Assembly: GCA_030607835.1 (NCBI GenBank)
Contig: JAUWJE010000139.1
Location: 1 to 5,734 of the forward strand
Origin: Candidatus Fermentibacterota bacterium
GTDB lineage: Bacteria > Fermentibacterota > Fermentibacteria > Fermentibacterales > JCC-6
Direction: 5' to 3'
DNA length: 5,734 nt
Under the pieces are notes generated by a model that had not been told where the DNA came from, did no database searches, and saw only the letters and a program-made list of their open reading frames with translations. This document shows, piece after piece, positions 1 to 5,734 of this stretch (position 1 is its first letter; every line of letters starts with the position of its first letter). Both the position numbers and the translations under genes were made by a program.

Positions 1-78
1 ATACTCGCGGTGGAACCTGAACTTGCTCTGGGTAGACAATGTTTCGGAAGTGATCTAATGGCGGGAGTGTCTGAGTGA
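1..78 (+). CDS. 3' end of upstream gene, probably FtsI-type penicillin-binding protein (partial)
   Basis: The first frame is open from the window edge for 25 codons and stops at TGA 76-78. The visible tail ends in the residues GSDLMAGVSE. It is too short to assign by itself. The gene directly before murE in most dcw clusters is ftsI/pbpB/spoVD, the septal transpeptidase, so that identity is inferred from context. The tail has a weak resemblance to the last strand of a PASTA repeat (a P-x-x-x-x-G spacing followed by a GS-hydrophobic stretch), which occurs at the C-terminus of some FtsI/SpoVD proteins, but this is only suggestive. The stop codon overlaps the murE start by four bases (GTGA), as expected for translationally coupled genes. 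That the frame is coding is likely; the product name is tentative. Confidence 0.55.
   Translation: MLAVEPELALGRQCFGSDLMAGVSE
63..67 (+). promoter_or_regulatory. Ribosome binding site supporting the GTG start of murE
   Basis: GGGAG lies 7 bases before the GTG at 75-77, a normal Shine-Dalgarno spacing. It sits inside the last codons of the upstream gene. Together with the GTGA stop/start overlap it supports the GTG at 75 over the later in-frame ATG at 111, which would cost 12 residues of the N-terminal domain. Confidence 0.6.
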
Positions 79-1517
79 AACTGCAATGTCTTCTTGAAGC
101 CACTGATATCATGGTTTCCGATAAGATGAGGGAACTTGAAGTGTCTTCCATTGAAGAGGATTCAAGAAAAGTAACCAGAGGATCTCTTTTCGTGGCAGTA
201 ACCGGTTTTGACACTGATGGTCATCAGTATGTCGGGCAGGCGCTTGAAAGAGGTGCTGTTGCAGTGATTGTGGAGCATGATATTTCTAAAGATTCCCGCG
301 TGATTGTGAATCATGCCGGTGACAACAGAGAACTGCTGGCAGACATTTCAGCGAAGTTCTTCGATTATCCATGGAATCACCTCATTTCAATCGGTATTAC
401 CGGTACTAATGGAAAGACATCCACTTCAAGGATGCTTGCCTGGATACTGGAAAAACATGATTTCCAGACAGGTCGTATGGGTACCGTTGGTCATCTGATT
501 GGAGGCAGGGATATCACCGCATCGATGACCACACCCGGAGCACTCGAACTCTCTAAGATGATGAATCAGATGGTGACTGCCGGTGACAGGTGCTGTGTTA
601 TGGAAGTATCCAGTCATGCCCTCGCTCTGGCCAGAGTTGATTCTGTAAGATTTGATGTGGGGCTTTTTACCAACATCAGTCAGGATCATCTGGATTTTCA
701 TGAGTCCATGGATGAATACTTTCGGTGCAAAATGCATCTTTTTGACCTGCTTAAACCGGATGGCAGCGCAATCATAGGGACCTATGCTTCCGGATTCCCA
801 TCACTGGAGGGAGCTGATACTTTCGGAACCAGTGAAAGCGATACTTTCCGGATTTCAGAAATTTCTGTTGAACTCGGACGGATATCCTTTGAATTATCGT
901 TGGATGGAATTCAGATTCCAGTGCTAATGAACATAGCCGGACGTTTCAATGTCTTTAACGCCGCCGGTGCTCTCGCCGTTGCGGTAAAGCTGGGAATTGA
1001 TCCTTACTCAGCTGCGGAATCATTGCGGGATTTCAGTGGTGTTCCCGGAAGATTTGAGTCCGTTGAACTTGGGCAGGATTTCCTGGTTGCGATTGATTAC
1101 GCGCACACACCTGATGCGTTGAGACGTATTCTTCAGCAGGCCTCAGAACTCACTGAAAACAGGGTGATAGTCGTCTTTGGTGCCGGTGGAGACAGAGACG
1201 TTTCAAAGCGACCCTTAATGGGACAGATAGCTGACAGCCTGGCAGACATCATAGTGATAACAAGTGACAATCCACGTACTGAGGATCCTGACTCAATAAT
1301 TCAGGATATCCTCGCAGGAATCTCACAGAGAGACGGGCTTATTGTTGAACCGGATAGAAGAACCGCCATTGGAATCGCTCTTCAGATTGCTGTTGCCGGA
1401 GATGTTGTGATAATCGCCGGCAAGGGGCATGAGGATTACCAGATACTGGGGAAGACGAAGATACATTTCGATGATCGTGAAGAAGCTTCTGCAGCACTGA
1501 AAGAGGTTCTCAAATGA
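75..1517 (+). CDS. murE: UDP-MurNAc-L-Ala-D-Glu:meso-diaminopimelate ligase MurE
   Basis: This cytoplasmic ATP-dependent ligase adds the third stem residue to UDP-MurNAc-L-Ala-D-Glu. The 480-residue length is close to E. coli MurE (495). The N-terminal uridine-binding domain contains DSR (29-31) and the GSLFVAVTG stretch (36-44). The central ATPase domain has the P-loop GITGTNGKTS (107-116), TTPG (152-154 plus G155), EVSSHAL (177-183) and NISQDHLDFH (200-209). Lys219 in RCKMHLF is the expected carbamylated lysine. The C-terminal domain has DYAHTPD (341-347), GAGGDRD (369-375), DNPR (398-401) and GKGHE (449-453). In characterised enzymes DNPR marks meso-DAP rather than L-lysine specificity, and the GKGHE glycine and glutamate contact DAP. 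The start is GTG, overlapping the previous stop by four bases; the stop overlaps murF by four bases. No motif is broken. Family assignment is secure; the DAP substrate is inferred from the motif. Confidence 0.97.
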   Translation: MKLQCLLEATDIMVSDKMRELEVSSIEEDSRKVTRGSLFVAVTGFDTDGHQYVGQALERGAVAVIVEHDISKDSRVIVNHAGDNRELLADISAKFFDYPWNHLISIGITGTNGKTSTSRMLAWILEKHDFQTGRMGTVGHLIGGRDITASMTTPGALELSKMMNQMVTAGDRCCVMEVSSHALALARVDSVRFDVGLFTNISQDHLDFHESMDEYFRCKMHLFDLLKPDGSAIIGTYASGFPSLEGADTFGTSESDTFRISEISVELGRISFELSLDGIQIPVLMNIAGRFNVFNAAGALAVAVKLGIDPYSAAESLRDFSGVPGRFESVELGQDFLVAIDYAHTPDALRRILQQASELTENRVIVVFGAGGDRDVSKRPLMGQIADSLADIIVITSDNPRTEDPDSIIQDILAGISQRDGLIVEPDRRTAIGIALQIAVAGDVVIIAGKGHEDYQILGKTKIHFDDREEASAALKEVLK

Positions 1518-2827
1518 TACTGGCCAATGACATTGCCCGTGCAACCGGAGGCTGGGTTTCTCCTGAGACATCCTGCAGATCTATTGAAAATGTGGTGATC
1601 GATTCCCGACTATCCGGAATAGACATGCTCTTTTTCGCACTGGAAGGGAAAAGAACCGACGGGCACCTTCATGTCAGTGAAGTCATTGAAAAAGGTGGGA
1701 TTGCTGTTGTGTCCAGGGGTCAGATGCGAAATGGAATCATTCTTGTAGACAACGTGGAGCAGGCATTGCTGGATGCAGCGAAATGGCGCCGACAGCAATT
1801 CGATTCGAAAGTGATTGCCATAACCGGTTCAAGTGGCAAGACCACAACCAGGAAATTGCTTTCTGCTGCTCTAAGAACGTCTCATGATGTATACAGCACC
1901 AGCGGGAATCTGAATAACCAGCTTGGTCTCCCAATGACCATTCTCAACATTCCTGATCCTCCACCTTCAATAATTATCCTTGAAATGGGTATGAATCATG
2001 CTGGTGAGCTGACTCTGCTTGGAAGTATTGCGTTACCTACTGACTGTCTGATTACTAATGTCGGTCTTGCTCACCTGGAGTTTTTCCCCTCTCGCGAAGG
2101 CCTCGCAAAGGCAAAGGCTGAAGTGATTCAGACAACAGAACCAGGAGGAACATGTGTAATCCCGGTTGGTGAACCCATTCTGAGAAAGGCAGCGCTTGAT
2201 CGCAACCTTGAAATCAGGTGCTTCGGTGAAAAAGGCGATGCATGGTTCATAAATGATGATGGATCCTACAGGCTGTATCCATGGGACATCAAGCTGAATC
2301 TTCAGTTTGAGGGTGACCACAATGTTTCAAATGCTCTTTCTGCATTACTGATGGCGGAGGATTTTGATGTTTCTCCCCGGACAGCCATAAGAGCAATGGA
2401 AAATGTTGCTCCGGATGCGGGAAGAGGAAGGATTGTTGAAGCTGGAGATGTAACGATTCTGGATGAGAGTTACAATGCGAATCCTGATTCCACCATGGCA
2501 TGTCTGAACGTGCTTGGAAATATAAAAGGAGACCGTGCTGCTGTTCTCGGAGACATGCGTGAGCTTGGAGAAAGGGCTCAGGAACTCCACCGTCTGGTGC
2601 TCGAGACAGCTGATTCCCTCGGATTGAAATTCTTGATTCTTACAGGTGACCTGTACAATTCCGTTAAAAGCACCGTTGTTCACACAGACGTACTCTCCGC
2701 TGAAGACTGGCTTGAAGCGCTTTCATTATTGCGGCAGACCGTTACACCTGGATGCACCGTACTTGTAAAAGGATCCAACTCCGTCAGGCTCAGTGAGCTT
2801 GTGCGGCTTATGGAGGAGGAGAGCTGA
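1514..2827 (+). CDS. murF: UDP-MurNAc-tripeptide:D-alanyl-D-alanine ligase MurF
   Basis: MurF attaches the D-Ala-D-Ala dipeptide to UDP-MurNAc-tripeptide, the last cytoplasmic step of stem peptide assembly. The 437 residues compare with 452 in E. coli. The N-terminal domain carries DSR (30-32) and the LFFALEGKRTDGH stretch (39-51). The ATPase domain has the P-loop GSSGKTTT (105-112), GNLNNQLGLP (131-140), LEMGMNHAGEL (156-166) and NVGLAHLE (182-189). Lys201 in AKAKAEV is the likely counterpart of the carbamylated lysine of MurD and MurE. GDHNVSNALSA (267-277) and the C-terminal-domain motifs DESYNANPDS (317-326) and VLGDMRELG (344-352) are typical of MurF and separate it from MurE and MurC. 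A KGSNS motif (419-423) stands where E. coli has KGSRS. The ATG overlaps the murE stop (ATGA), with AGAGG at 1502-1506 seven bases upstream. The gene appears intact. Confidence 0.97.
   Translation: MILANDIARATGGWVSPETSCRSIENVVIDSRLSGIDMLFFALEGKRTDGHLHVSEVIEKGGIAVVSRGQMRNGIILVDNVEQALLDAAKWRRQQFDSKVIAITGSSGKTTTRKLLSAALRTSHDVYSTSGNLNNQLGLPMTILNIPDPPPSIIILEMGMNHAGELTLLGSIALPTDCLITNVGLAHLEFFPSREGLAKAKAEVIQTTEPGGTCVIPVGEPILRKAALDRNLEIRCFGEKGDAWFINDDGSYRLYPWDIKLNLQFEGDHNVSNALSALLMAEDFDVSPRTAIRAMENVAPDAGRGRIVEAGDVTILDESYNANPDSTMACLNVLGNIKGDRAAVLGDMRELGERAQELHRLVLETADSLGLKFLILTGDLYNSVKSTVVHTDVLSAEDWLEALSLLRQTVTPGCTVLVKGSNSVRLSELVRLMEEES
2812..2820 (+). promoter_or_regulatory. Strong ribosome binding site for mraY
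   Basis: GGAGGAGGA, extended by GAG at 2821-2823, lies just before the ATG at 2827 and within the last MurF codons (the EEE run). It is the strongest Shine-Dalgarno-like stretch next to an assigned start in this window. With the TGATG stop/start overlap it suggests both reinitiation and independent loading of ribosomes for the membrane enzyme. Confidence 0.6.
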
Positions 2828-3987
2828 TGTTATACTGGATTTTGTACCCCCTTAGAGATTCCATTTCGCTCTTCAACCTTTTCGGGTACATTACATTCCG
2901 GGCTGCAGGTGCCACTGTAACCGCAATGATAATTGCGTTTGCAGCAGGACCTTTTGTCATTAAGTTCCTGAGAAAACATCAGATAGGTCAGACCATCCGC
3001 GATGATGGTCCGGAAAGTCATCTCAAAAAGCGGGGTACTCCCACAATGGGAGGACTTCTCATACTGATGTCAGTACTGATACCGGTTCTCCTCTGGGGCA
3101 GGCTTGGAAACAGAGCCCTCATGGTTGTTCTGATTTCAACAATATGGATGGGGTTAATCGGTCTGCTGGATGATTACCTGAAAGTTGTCAGGCACTGTTC
3201 AAAGGGTCTGATAGGGAAGTACAAACTCATCGGTCAGTTTGTGCTTGGTATCGCGCTGGGCGCATGGCTTTGCTTCAGCCCTGTAGTTCCGGGAGACTCG
3301 CCTTCTCATCCATCGATCATCCCTTCAATTCGCACAATTGATCTAGAATCGAAAGGTGAAATAGACATAACCTCTACCGAGACAACTGTCCCATTCCTGA
3401 AGGAAACCCGGATAGACCTGGGAATCTGGTACATCCTGTTTGTTGCTCTGGTGCTGGCCGGGAGCGCTAATGCCGTCAATTTAACGGATGGGCTTGATGG
3501 CCTGGCCACAGGAGTGAGCCTGATTTCCATCATGGCTTTTGGCGTGATGGCTTACCTGCTTGGGCATATAAAATTTGCTGATTACCTGCAGTTTTCCTAC
3601 CTGCCAGGCGTTGGTGAGGTTTCAGTATTCGCCGGGGCAATGGCTGGAGCCTGCCTTGGATTTTTGTGGTTCAATGCTCCTCCAGCATCGGTATTTATGG
3701 GAGATACCGGCTCCCTGGCTCTCGGTGGAGCCATCGGATCAATGGCTGTCGTCACGAAAAACGAATTGCTTCTTTTCCTGGTTGGTGGAGTTTTTGTTGC
3801 GGAAGTGTTGAGCGTGGTTCTACAGGTCAGCTGGTTCAAACGGACGGGTAAACGTGTTTTTAGAATGGCGCCTATTCATCACCATTTCGAACTGCTCGGA
3901 TGGATGGAGAGCAAAGTCGTCATCAGGTTCTGGATAATCGCTGCGATACTTGGACTTCTGGGTCTTACAACGTTGAAGATTAGGTGA
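2827..3987 (+). CDS. mraY: Phospho-MurNAc-pentapeptide transferase MraY (lipid I synthase)
   Basis: This polytopic inner-membrane enzyme transfers phospho-MurNAc-pentapeptide from UDP to undecaprenyl phosphate, forming lipid I. The start aligns with E. coli MraY without offset (TFRA at 23-26 in both) and the end matches (TTLKIR against ATLKVR). Visible motifs are RDDGPESH (58-65), KKRGTPTMGG (67-76), the catalytic-site aspartates D115 and D116 in LLDDYLKV, NAVNLTDGLDGLA (215-227), FMGDTGSLALGG (290-301) with the third essential aspartate D293, and the histidine loop RMAPIHHHFE (346-355). Several hydrophobic segments fit the family's ten-helix topology. The protein has 386 residues against 360 in E. 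coli. The whole 26-residue excess falls between the KYK at 131-133 and the VPF at 188-190, in the predicted periplasmic loop after transmembrane helix 4. The remaining catalytic framework is intact. It overlaps murF by one base and is followed three bases later by murD. Confidence 0.97.
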   Translation: MLYWILYPLRDSISLFNLFGYITFRAAGATVTAMIIAFAAGPFVIKFLRKHQIGQTIRDDGPESHLKKRGTPTMGGLLILMSVLIPVLLWGRLGNRALMVVLISTIWMGLIGLLDDYLKVVRHCSKGLIGKYKLIGQFVLGIALGAWLCFSPVVPGDSPSHPSIIPSIRTIDLESKGEIDITSTETTVPFLKETRIDLGIWYILFVALVLAGSANAVNLTDGLDGLATGVSLISIMAFGVMAYLLGHIKFADYLQFSYLPGVGEVSVFAGAMAGACLGFLWFNAPPASVFMGDTGSLALGGAIGSMAVVTKNELLLFLVGGVFVAEVLSVVLQVSWFKRTGKRVFRMAPIHHHFELLGWMESKVVIRFWIIAAILGLLGLTTLKIR

Positions 3988-3990
3988 TAC

Positions 3991-5328
3991 ATGGGATACT
4001 GGACTGACGGTGGTAGAAATGCTGGAGTACTCGGTCTCGGGCTGAGCGGCAGAGCCGCAGCAGCTCTCCTGAAAAGCAGAGGATTTTCCGTCACCGGACT
4101 CGATGATCGTTCTGATATCGAGCCGTGTGCAGATTGCGACAGGATAATTACCGGTGACAGGATTATCAACAACCTTGAATCCCTTGATGGGCTTGTTATC
4201 AGTCCTGGTGTTAGCCCTGAATCAGAAGTTCCCTCAAGAGCAAGTGAGATGGGGCTGCCGGTAATAGGTGAGATCGAACTCGCCTTTCGTCATACTGAGA
4301 TCCCGGTAATTGCAGTAACAGGTTCAAACGGGAAAACGACCACCGTTGAATGGCTTGGATACACTCTCCGCAGGGCGGGAGTAAAAGCCTGCGTTGCGGG
4401 GAATATGGGATATCCGTTCAGTACCGCTGTGCTGAAAAACCAAGATGCTGAGTTTTTCGTACTTGAAGTCAGCAGTTACCAGTTGCAGACTATCGAGATA
4501 TTTCGTCCGTTCGCCGCAGCCATACTCAATATTACTCCCGATCATCTTCAGCGCCACGGTGATATTGAAAATTACAGGAATACCAAGGCCGGTATTTTCA
4601 TGAATCAGCATGATACTGATGTACTTGTACTTAACAGAGATGATCCGGGTTCTGTACCCCTTGCTGGAAGGACAATGGGTCTTGAATGGTATTTCGGAAT
4701 CGGGAAAAGTGTTCGAGACGGTGCTTTCATCGAAGGTAATTCGCTCTTCCTTGCAAGTTCAGGTGCAGAGCGGTTTGTATTGGATACCAGAAAGATATCT
4801 CTGCCTGGTGCCCATAACATTGCTAATGCGCTTGCTGTTGTATGTCTGGCAAAAAAAGCAGGATTGCAAACCGGGGAGATGATTGAGGGTCTGACTACTT
4901 TTCAAGGAGTACCTCATAGAATTGAGTCTGTAAGAAATATTAATGGTGTCGAATTTGTGAATGACTCCAAATCCACTAATCCTGATTCACTCATAGTCGC
5001 GTTAGAGAGTTTTTCCAATCCAATAATTCTCATTGCGGGTGGTCAGGCAAAGAAGGCTGATTACAGTGAACTCGGGCCGCTTATCAGAGATCGCGTAAAA
5101 GCTCTGATACTCATAGGAGTAGCAGCTGCTGAACTGGATGAAGCATGGGCTGACTTCACCGATGTGTTCGTTGAAGGAGTGATGGAAAAGGCAGTTGGCA
5201 GAGCGACAATCCTTGCTGACGAAGGAGATGTTGTGCTTCTTTCACCCGGCTGCGCCAGCTTCGATCAGTACAGAAATTTTGAAGAACGTGGAGAGCATTT
5301 CAGAGACCTTGTGGAGGGACTTGAGTGA
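3991..5328 (+). CDS. murD: UDP-MurNAc-L-alanine:D-glutamate ligase MurD
   Basis: MurD adds D-glutamate to UDP-MurNAc-L-Ala in the cytoplasm, one step before MurE. At 445 residues it is near the E. coli length (438). The N-terminal Rossmann-like domain has GLGLSG (15-20), VISPGVS (69-75) and EIEL (94-97). The ATPase domain has the P-loop VTGSNGKTTT (109-118), GNMG (137-140), EVSSYQL (159-165) and NITPDHLQRH (180-189), with Lys199 in NTKAGIF as the expected carbamylated lysine. GAHNIANALA (273-282) and HRIE (309-312) follow. The C-terminal domain carries NDSKSTNPDS (324-333), IAGGQAKKAD (348-357) and LSPGCASFDQYRNFEERG (417-434), which is a MurD signature. The ATG is three bases after the mraY stop. 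AGGTGA at 3982-3987 is a usable but closely spaced ribosome site, so coupling to mraY translation is likely. No residue expected to be essential is missing. Confidence 0.97.
   Translation: MGYWTDGGRNAGVLGLGLSGRAAAALLKSRGFSVTGLDDRSDIEPCADCDRIITGDRIINNLESLDGLVISPGVSPESEVPSRASEMGLPVIGEIELAFRHTEIPVIAVTGSNGKTTTVEWLGYTLRRAGVKACVAGNMGYPFSTAVLKNQDAEFFVLEVSSYQLQTIEIFRPFAAAILNITPDHLQRHGDIENYRNTKAGIFMNQHDTDVLVLNRDDPGSVPLAGRTMGLEWYFGIGKSVRDGAFIEGNSLFLASSGAERFVLDTRKISLPGAHNIANALAVVCLAKKAGLQTGEMIEGLTTFQGVPHRIESVRNINGVEFVNDSKSTNPDSLIVALESFSNPIILIAGGQAKKADYSELGPLIRDRVKALILIGVAAAELDEAWADFTDVFVEGVMEKAVGRATILADEGDVVLLSPGCASFDQYRNFEERGEHFRDLVEGLE
5313..5318 (+). promoter_or_regulatory. Shine-Dalgarno-like GGAGGG at the murD/ftsW junction
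   Basis: GGAGGG lies six bases before a GTG at 5325-5327 that overlaps the murD stop as GTGA, the same arrangement seen at murE. It lies 31 bases before the assigned ftsW ATG at 5350, too far to serve it directly. Part of it encodes the Glu-Gly of the MurD C-terminus, so the match may be chance. Confidence 0.4.
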
Positions 5329-5360
5329 AGAAACGAAGTCCGGTGAAGTATGCGGGTTAA
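5325..5360 (+). other. Candidate 11-codon leader frame (MKKRSPVKYAG) at the start of ftsW
   Basis: A GTG overlapping the murD stop opens an 11-codon frame ending at TAA 5358-5360, eleven bases into the assigned ftsW gene and in a different frame. It is preceded by GGAGGG at ideal spacing. Three readings are possible. It may be a coupling leader that brings ribosomes to the ATG at 5350 for reinitiation. It may be the true FtsW N-terminus broken by a one-base error or mutation: removing one G from the GGG at 5354-5356 joins it to the ftsW frame. Or it may be accidental. The basic peptide resembles a cytoplasmic tail before a first membrane helix. Nothing else shows that it is translated. Confidence 0.3.
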
Positions 5361-5734
5361 AGCTGTAAGAGCGAGAAATGTTATGCTGATTTCCGCCGGT
5401 TTACTTCTTCTTCTGGGAACTCTTGCCGTGTTTACAGCAAGTTCATTCAAATCTCTGATGCTAACAGATTCAGATTCAGGGACGATCTTCCTGTTTCCAC
5501 ATATCAGGAAAGTGCTTGTTGGTGTATTAGCCGGCCTTATCGCCTGGTTAATACCTCCGGACAACTTGAAGAACCTGTCTCCAATTCTGTATGTGGGATC
5601 TGTTGGTCTGCTTCTGGCTCTACTATTACTCAAGGGTTCGCACTGGGCTCCCTTTATCAATGGATCTTCCAGGTGGTTTGTTTTCTGGGGATTTCGAATC
5701 ATGCCGTCCGAAATTGCGAGAATTGCCTATATCC
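5350..5734 (+). CDS. ftsW: FtsW, SEDS-family septal peptidoglycan polymerase (5' part, truncated by window end)
   Basis: This frame stays open for 128 codons plus one base to the window edge. SEDS proteins are polytopic membrane glycosyltransferases that polymerise lipid II; FtsW does so at the division septum together with FtsI. Visible are a short basic N-terminus (MRVKAVRARN), a first hydrophobic helix at about 11-31 ending in the SEDS-like GTLAVFTASS, a loop, hydrophobic segments at about 55-69 and 77-94, then the family motif NGSSRW (104-109) followed by MPSEIARIAYI (118-128), equivalent to the NG-x-x-RW and QPSE(L/F)AK motifs. The frame has a TGA at 5344-5346, so ATG 5350 is the first possible start in frame; ATG 5383 is an alternative. 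GGTGA at 5342-5346 is only three bases from the ATG, a poor ribosome site. RodA is the main alternative identity, but the dcw position after murD favours FtsW. Confidence 0.88.
   Translation, partial: MRVKAVRARNVMLISAGLLLLLGTLAVFTASSFKSLMLTDSDSGTIFLFPHIRKVLVGVLAGLIAWLIPPDNLKNLSPILYVGSVGLLLALLLLKGSHWAPFINGSSRWFVFWGFRIMPSEIARIAYI

Noticed and set aside
208..227. TTGACA followed by the 14-base palindrome CTGATGGTCATCAG inside murE
   Set aside because: No -10 box occurs at suitable spacing, the sequence encodes conserved MurE residues (FDTDGHQ), and six-base arms are expected by chance.
426..737. A 103-codon minus-strand open frame inside murE
   Set aside because: It is opposite the MurE ATPase domain motifs and looks like a shadow of their codons.
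2345..2683. A 112-codon minus-strand open frame inside murF
   Set aside because: It is antisense to the conserved MurF C-terminal domain, with no family resemblance and no supporting context.
3306..3533. A minus-strand open frame covering part of the MraY loop insertion
   Set aside because: Considered as a possible inserted or overlapping gene, but the insertion reads smoothly in the mraY frame and the antisense peptide shows no recognisable feature.
2479..4989. Shared AATCCTGATTC stretches in murF (NPDS) and murD (NPDS)
   Set aside because: They encode the same conserved Mur ligase motif in paralogous enzymes, so similarity at the protein level explains the match without a DNA repeat.
5329..5349. 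Possible terminator or promoter in the 21-base murD-ftsW gap
   Set aside because: It is too short, with no GC-rich hairpin plus T-run and no promoter boxes.
5265..5702. A 145-codon open frame on the minus strand across the murD/ftsW junction
   Set aside because: It lies opposite conserved MurD and FtsW coding sequence, has no recognisable domain, and its biased Arg/Ser/Thr/Pro composition is typical of an antisense shadow.

Overview
The window is an internal slice of a division and cell-wall (dcw) cluster, all on the + strand. It holds the 3' tip of an upstream gene (probably ftsI), then murE, murF, mraY, murD and the first 128 codons of ftsW. Every enzyme carries its family's catalytic motifs, so this is core peptidoglycan metabolism and not an accessory region.

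Organism: a bacterium with a peptidoglycan wall. MurE has the DNPR motif typical of enzymes that add meso-diaminopimelate, which fits a Gram-negative-type (or Bacillus-type) stem peptide and argues against L-lysine. Base composition is close to balanced. The gene order matches the common dcw order (ftsI-murE-murF-mraY-murD-ftsW). MraY lines up closely with E. coli MraY at both ends, but a 26-residue insertion in an outer loop and moderate divergence elsewhere point away from close enterobacterial relatives. The phylum cannot be fixed from the sequence alone.

Layout: 1-78 is the end of the upstream gene; 75-1517 murE; 1514-2827 murF; 2827-3987 mraY; 3991-5328 murD; 5350-5734 ftsW, running off the window. 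Junctions are a 4-base overlap (GTGA), a 4-base overlap (ATGA), a 1-base overlap (TGATG), a 3-base gap and a 21-base gap. There is no room for promoters or terminators between genes, so one polycistronic mRNA with translational coupling is the simplest reading. No stretch over 300 bases lacks a gene.

How the genes work together: MurD adds D-Glu to UDP-MurNAc-L-Ala, MurE adds meso-DAP, and MurF adds D-Ala-D-Ala, giving UDP-MurNAc-pentapeptide in the cytoplasm. MraY moves phospho-MurNAc-pentapeptide onto undecaprenyl phosphate to make lipid I. FtsW, with the partner penicillin-binding protein probably encoded just upstream, polymerises and crosslinks the finished lipid II at the septum.

No undescribed system was found. 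Two points merit a second look. The murD/ftsW junction has a strong Shine-Dalgarno sequence and a GTGA overlap that lead into an 11-codon dead-end frame ending just inside ftsW. MraY has a 26-residue hydrophilic insertion in its predicted periplasmic loop.
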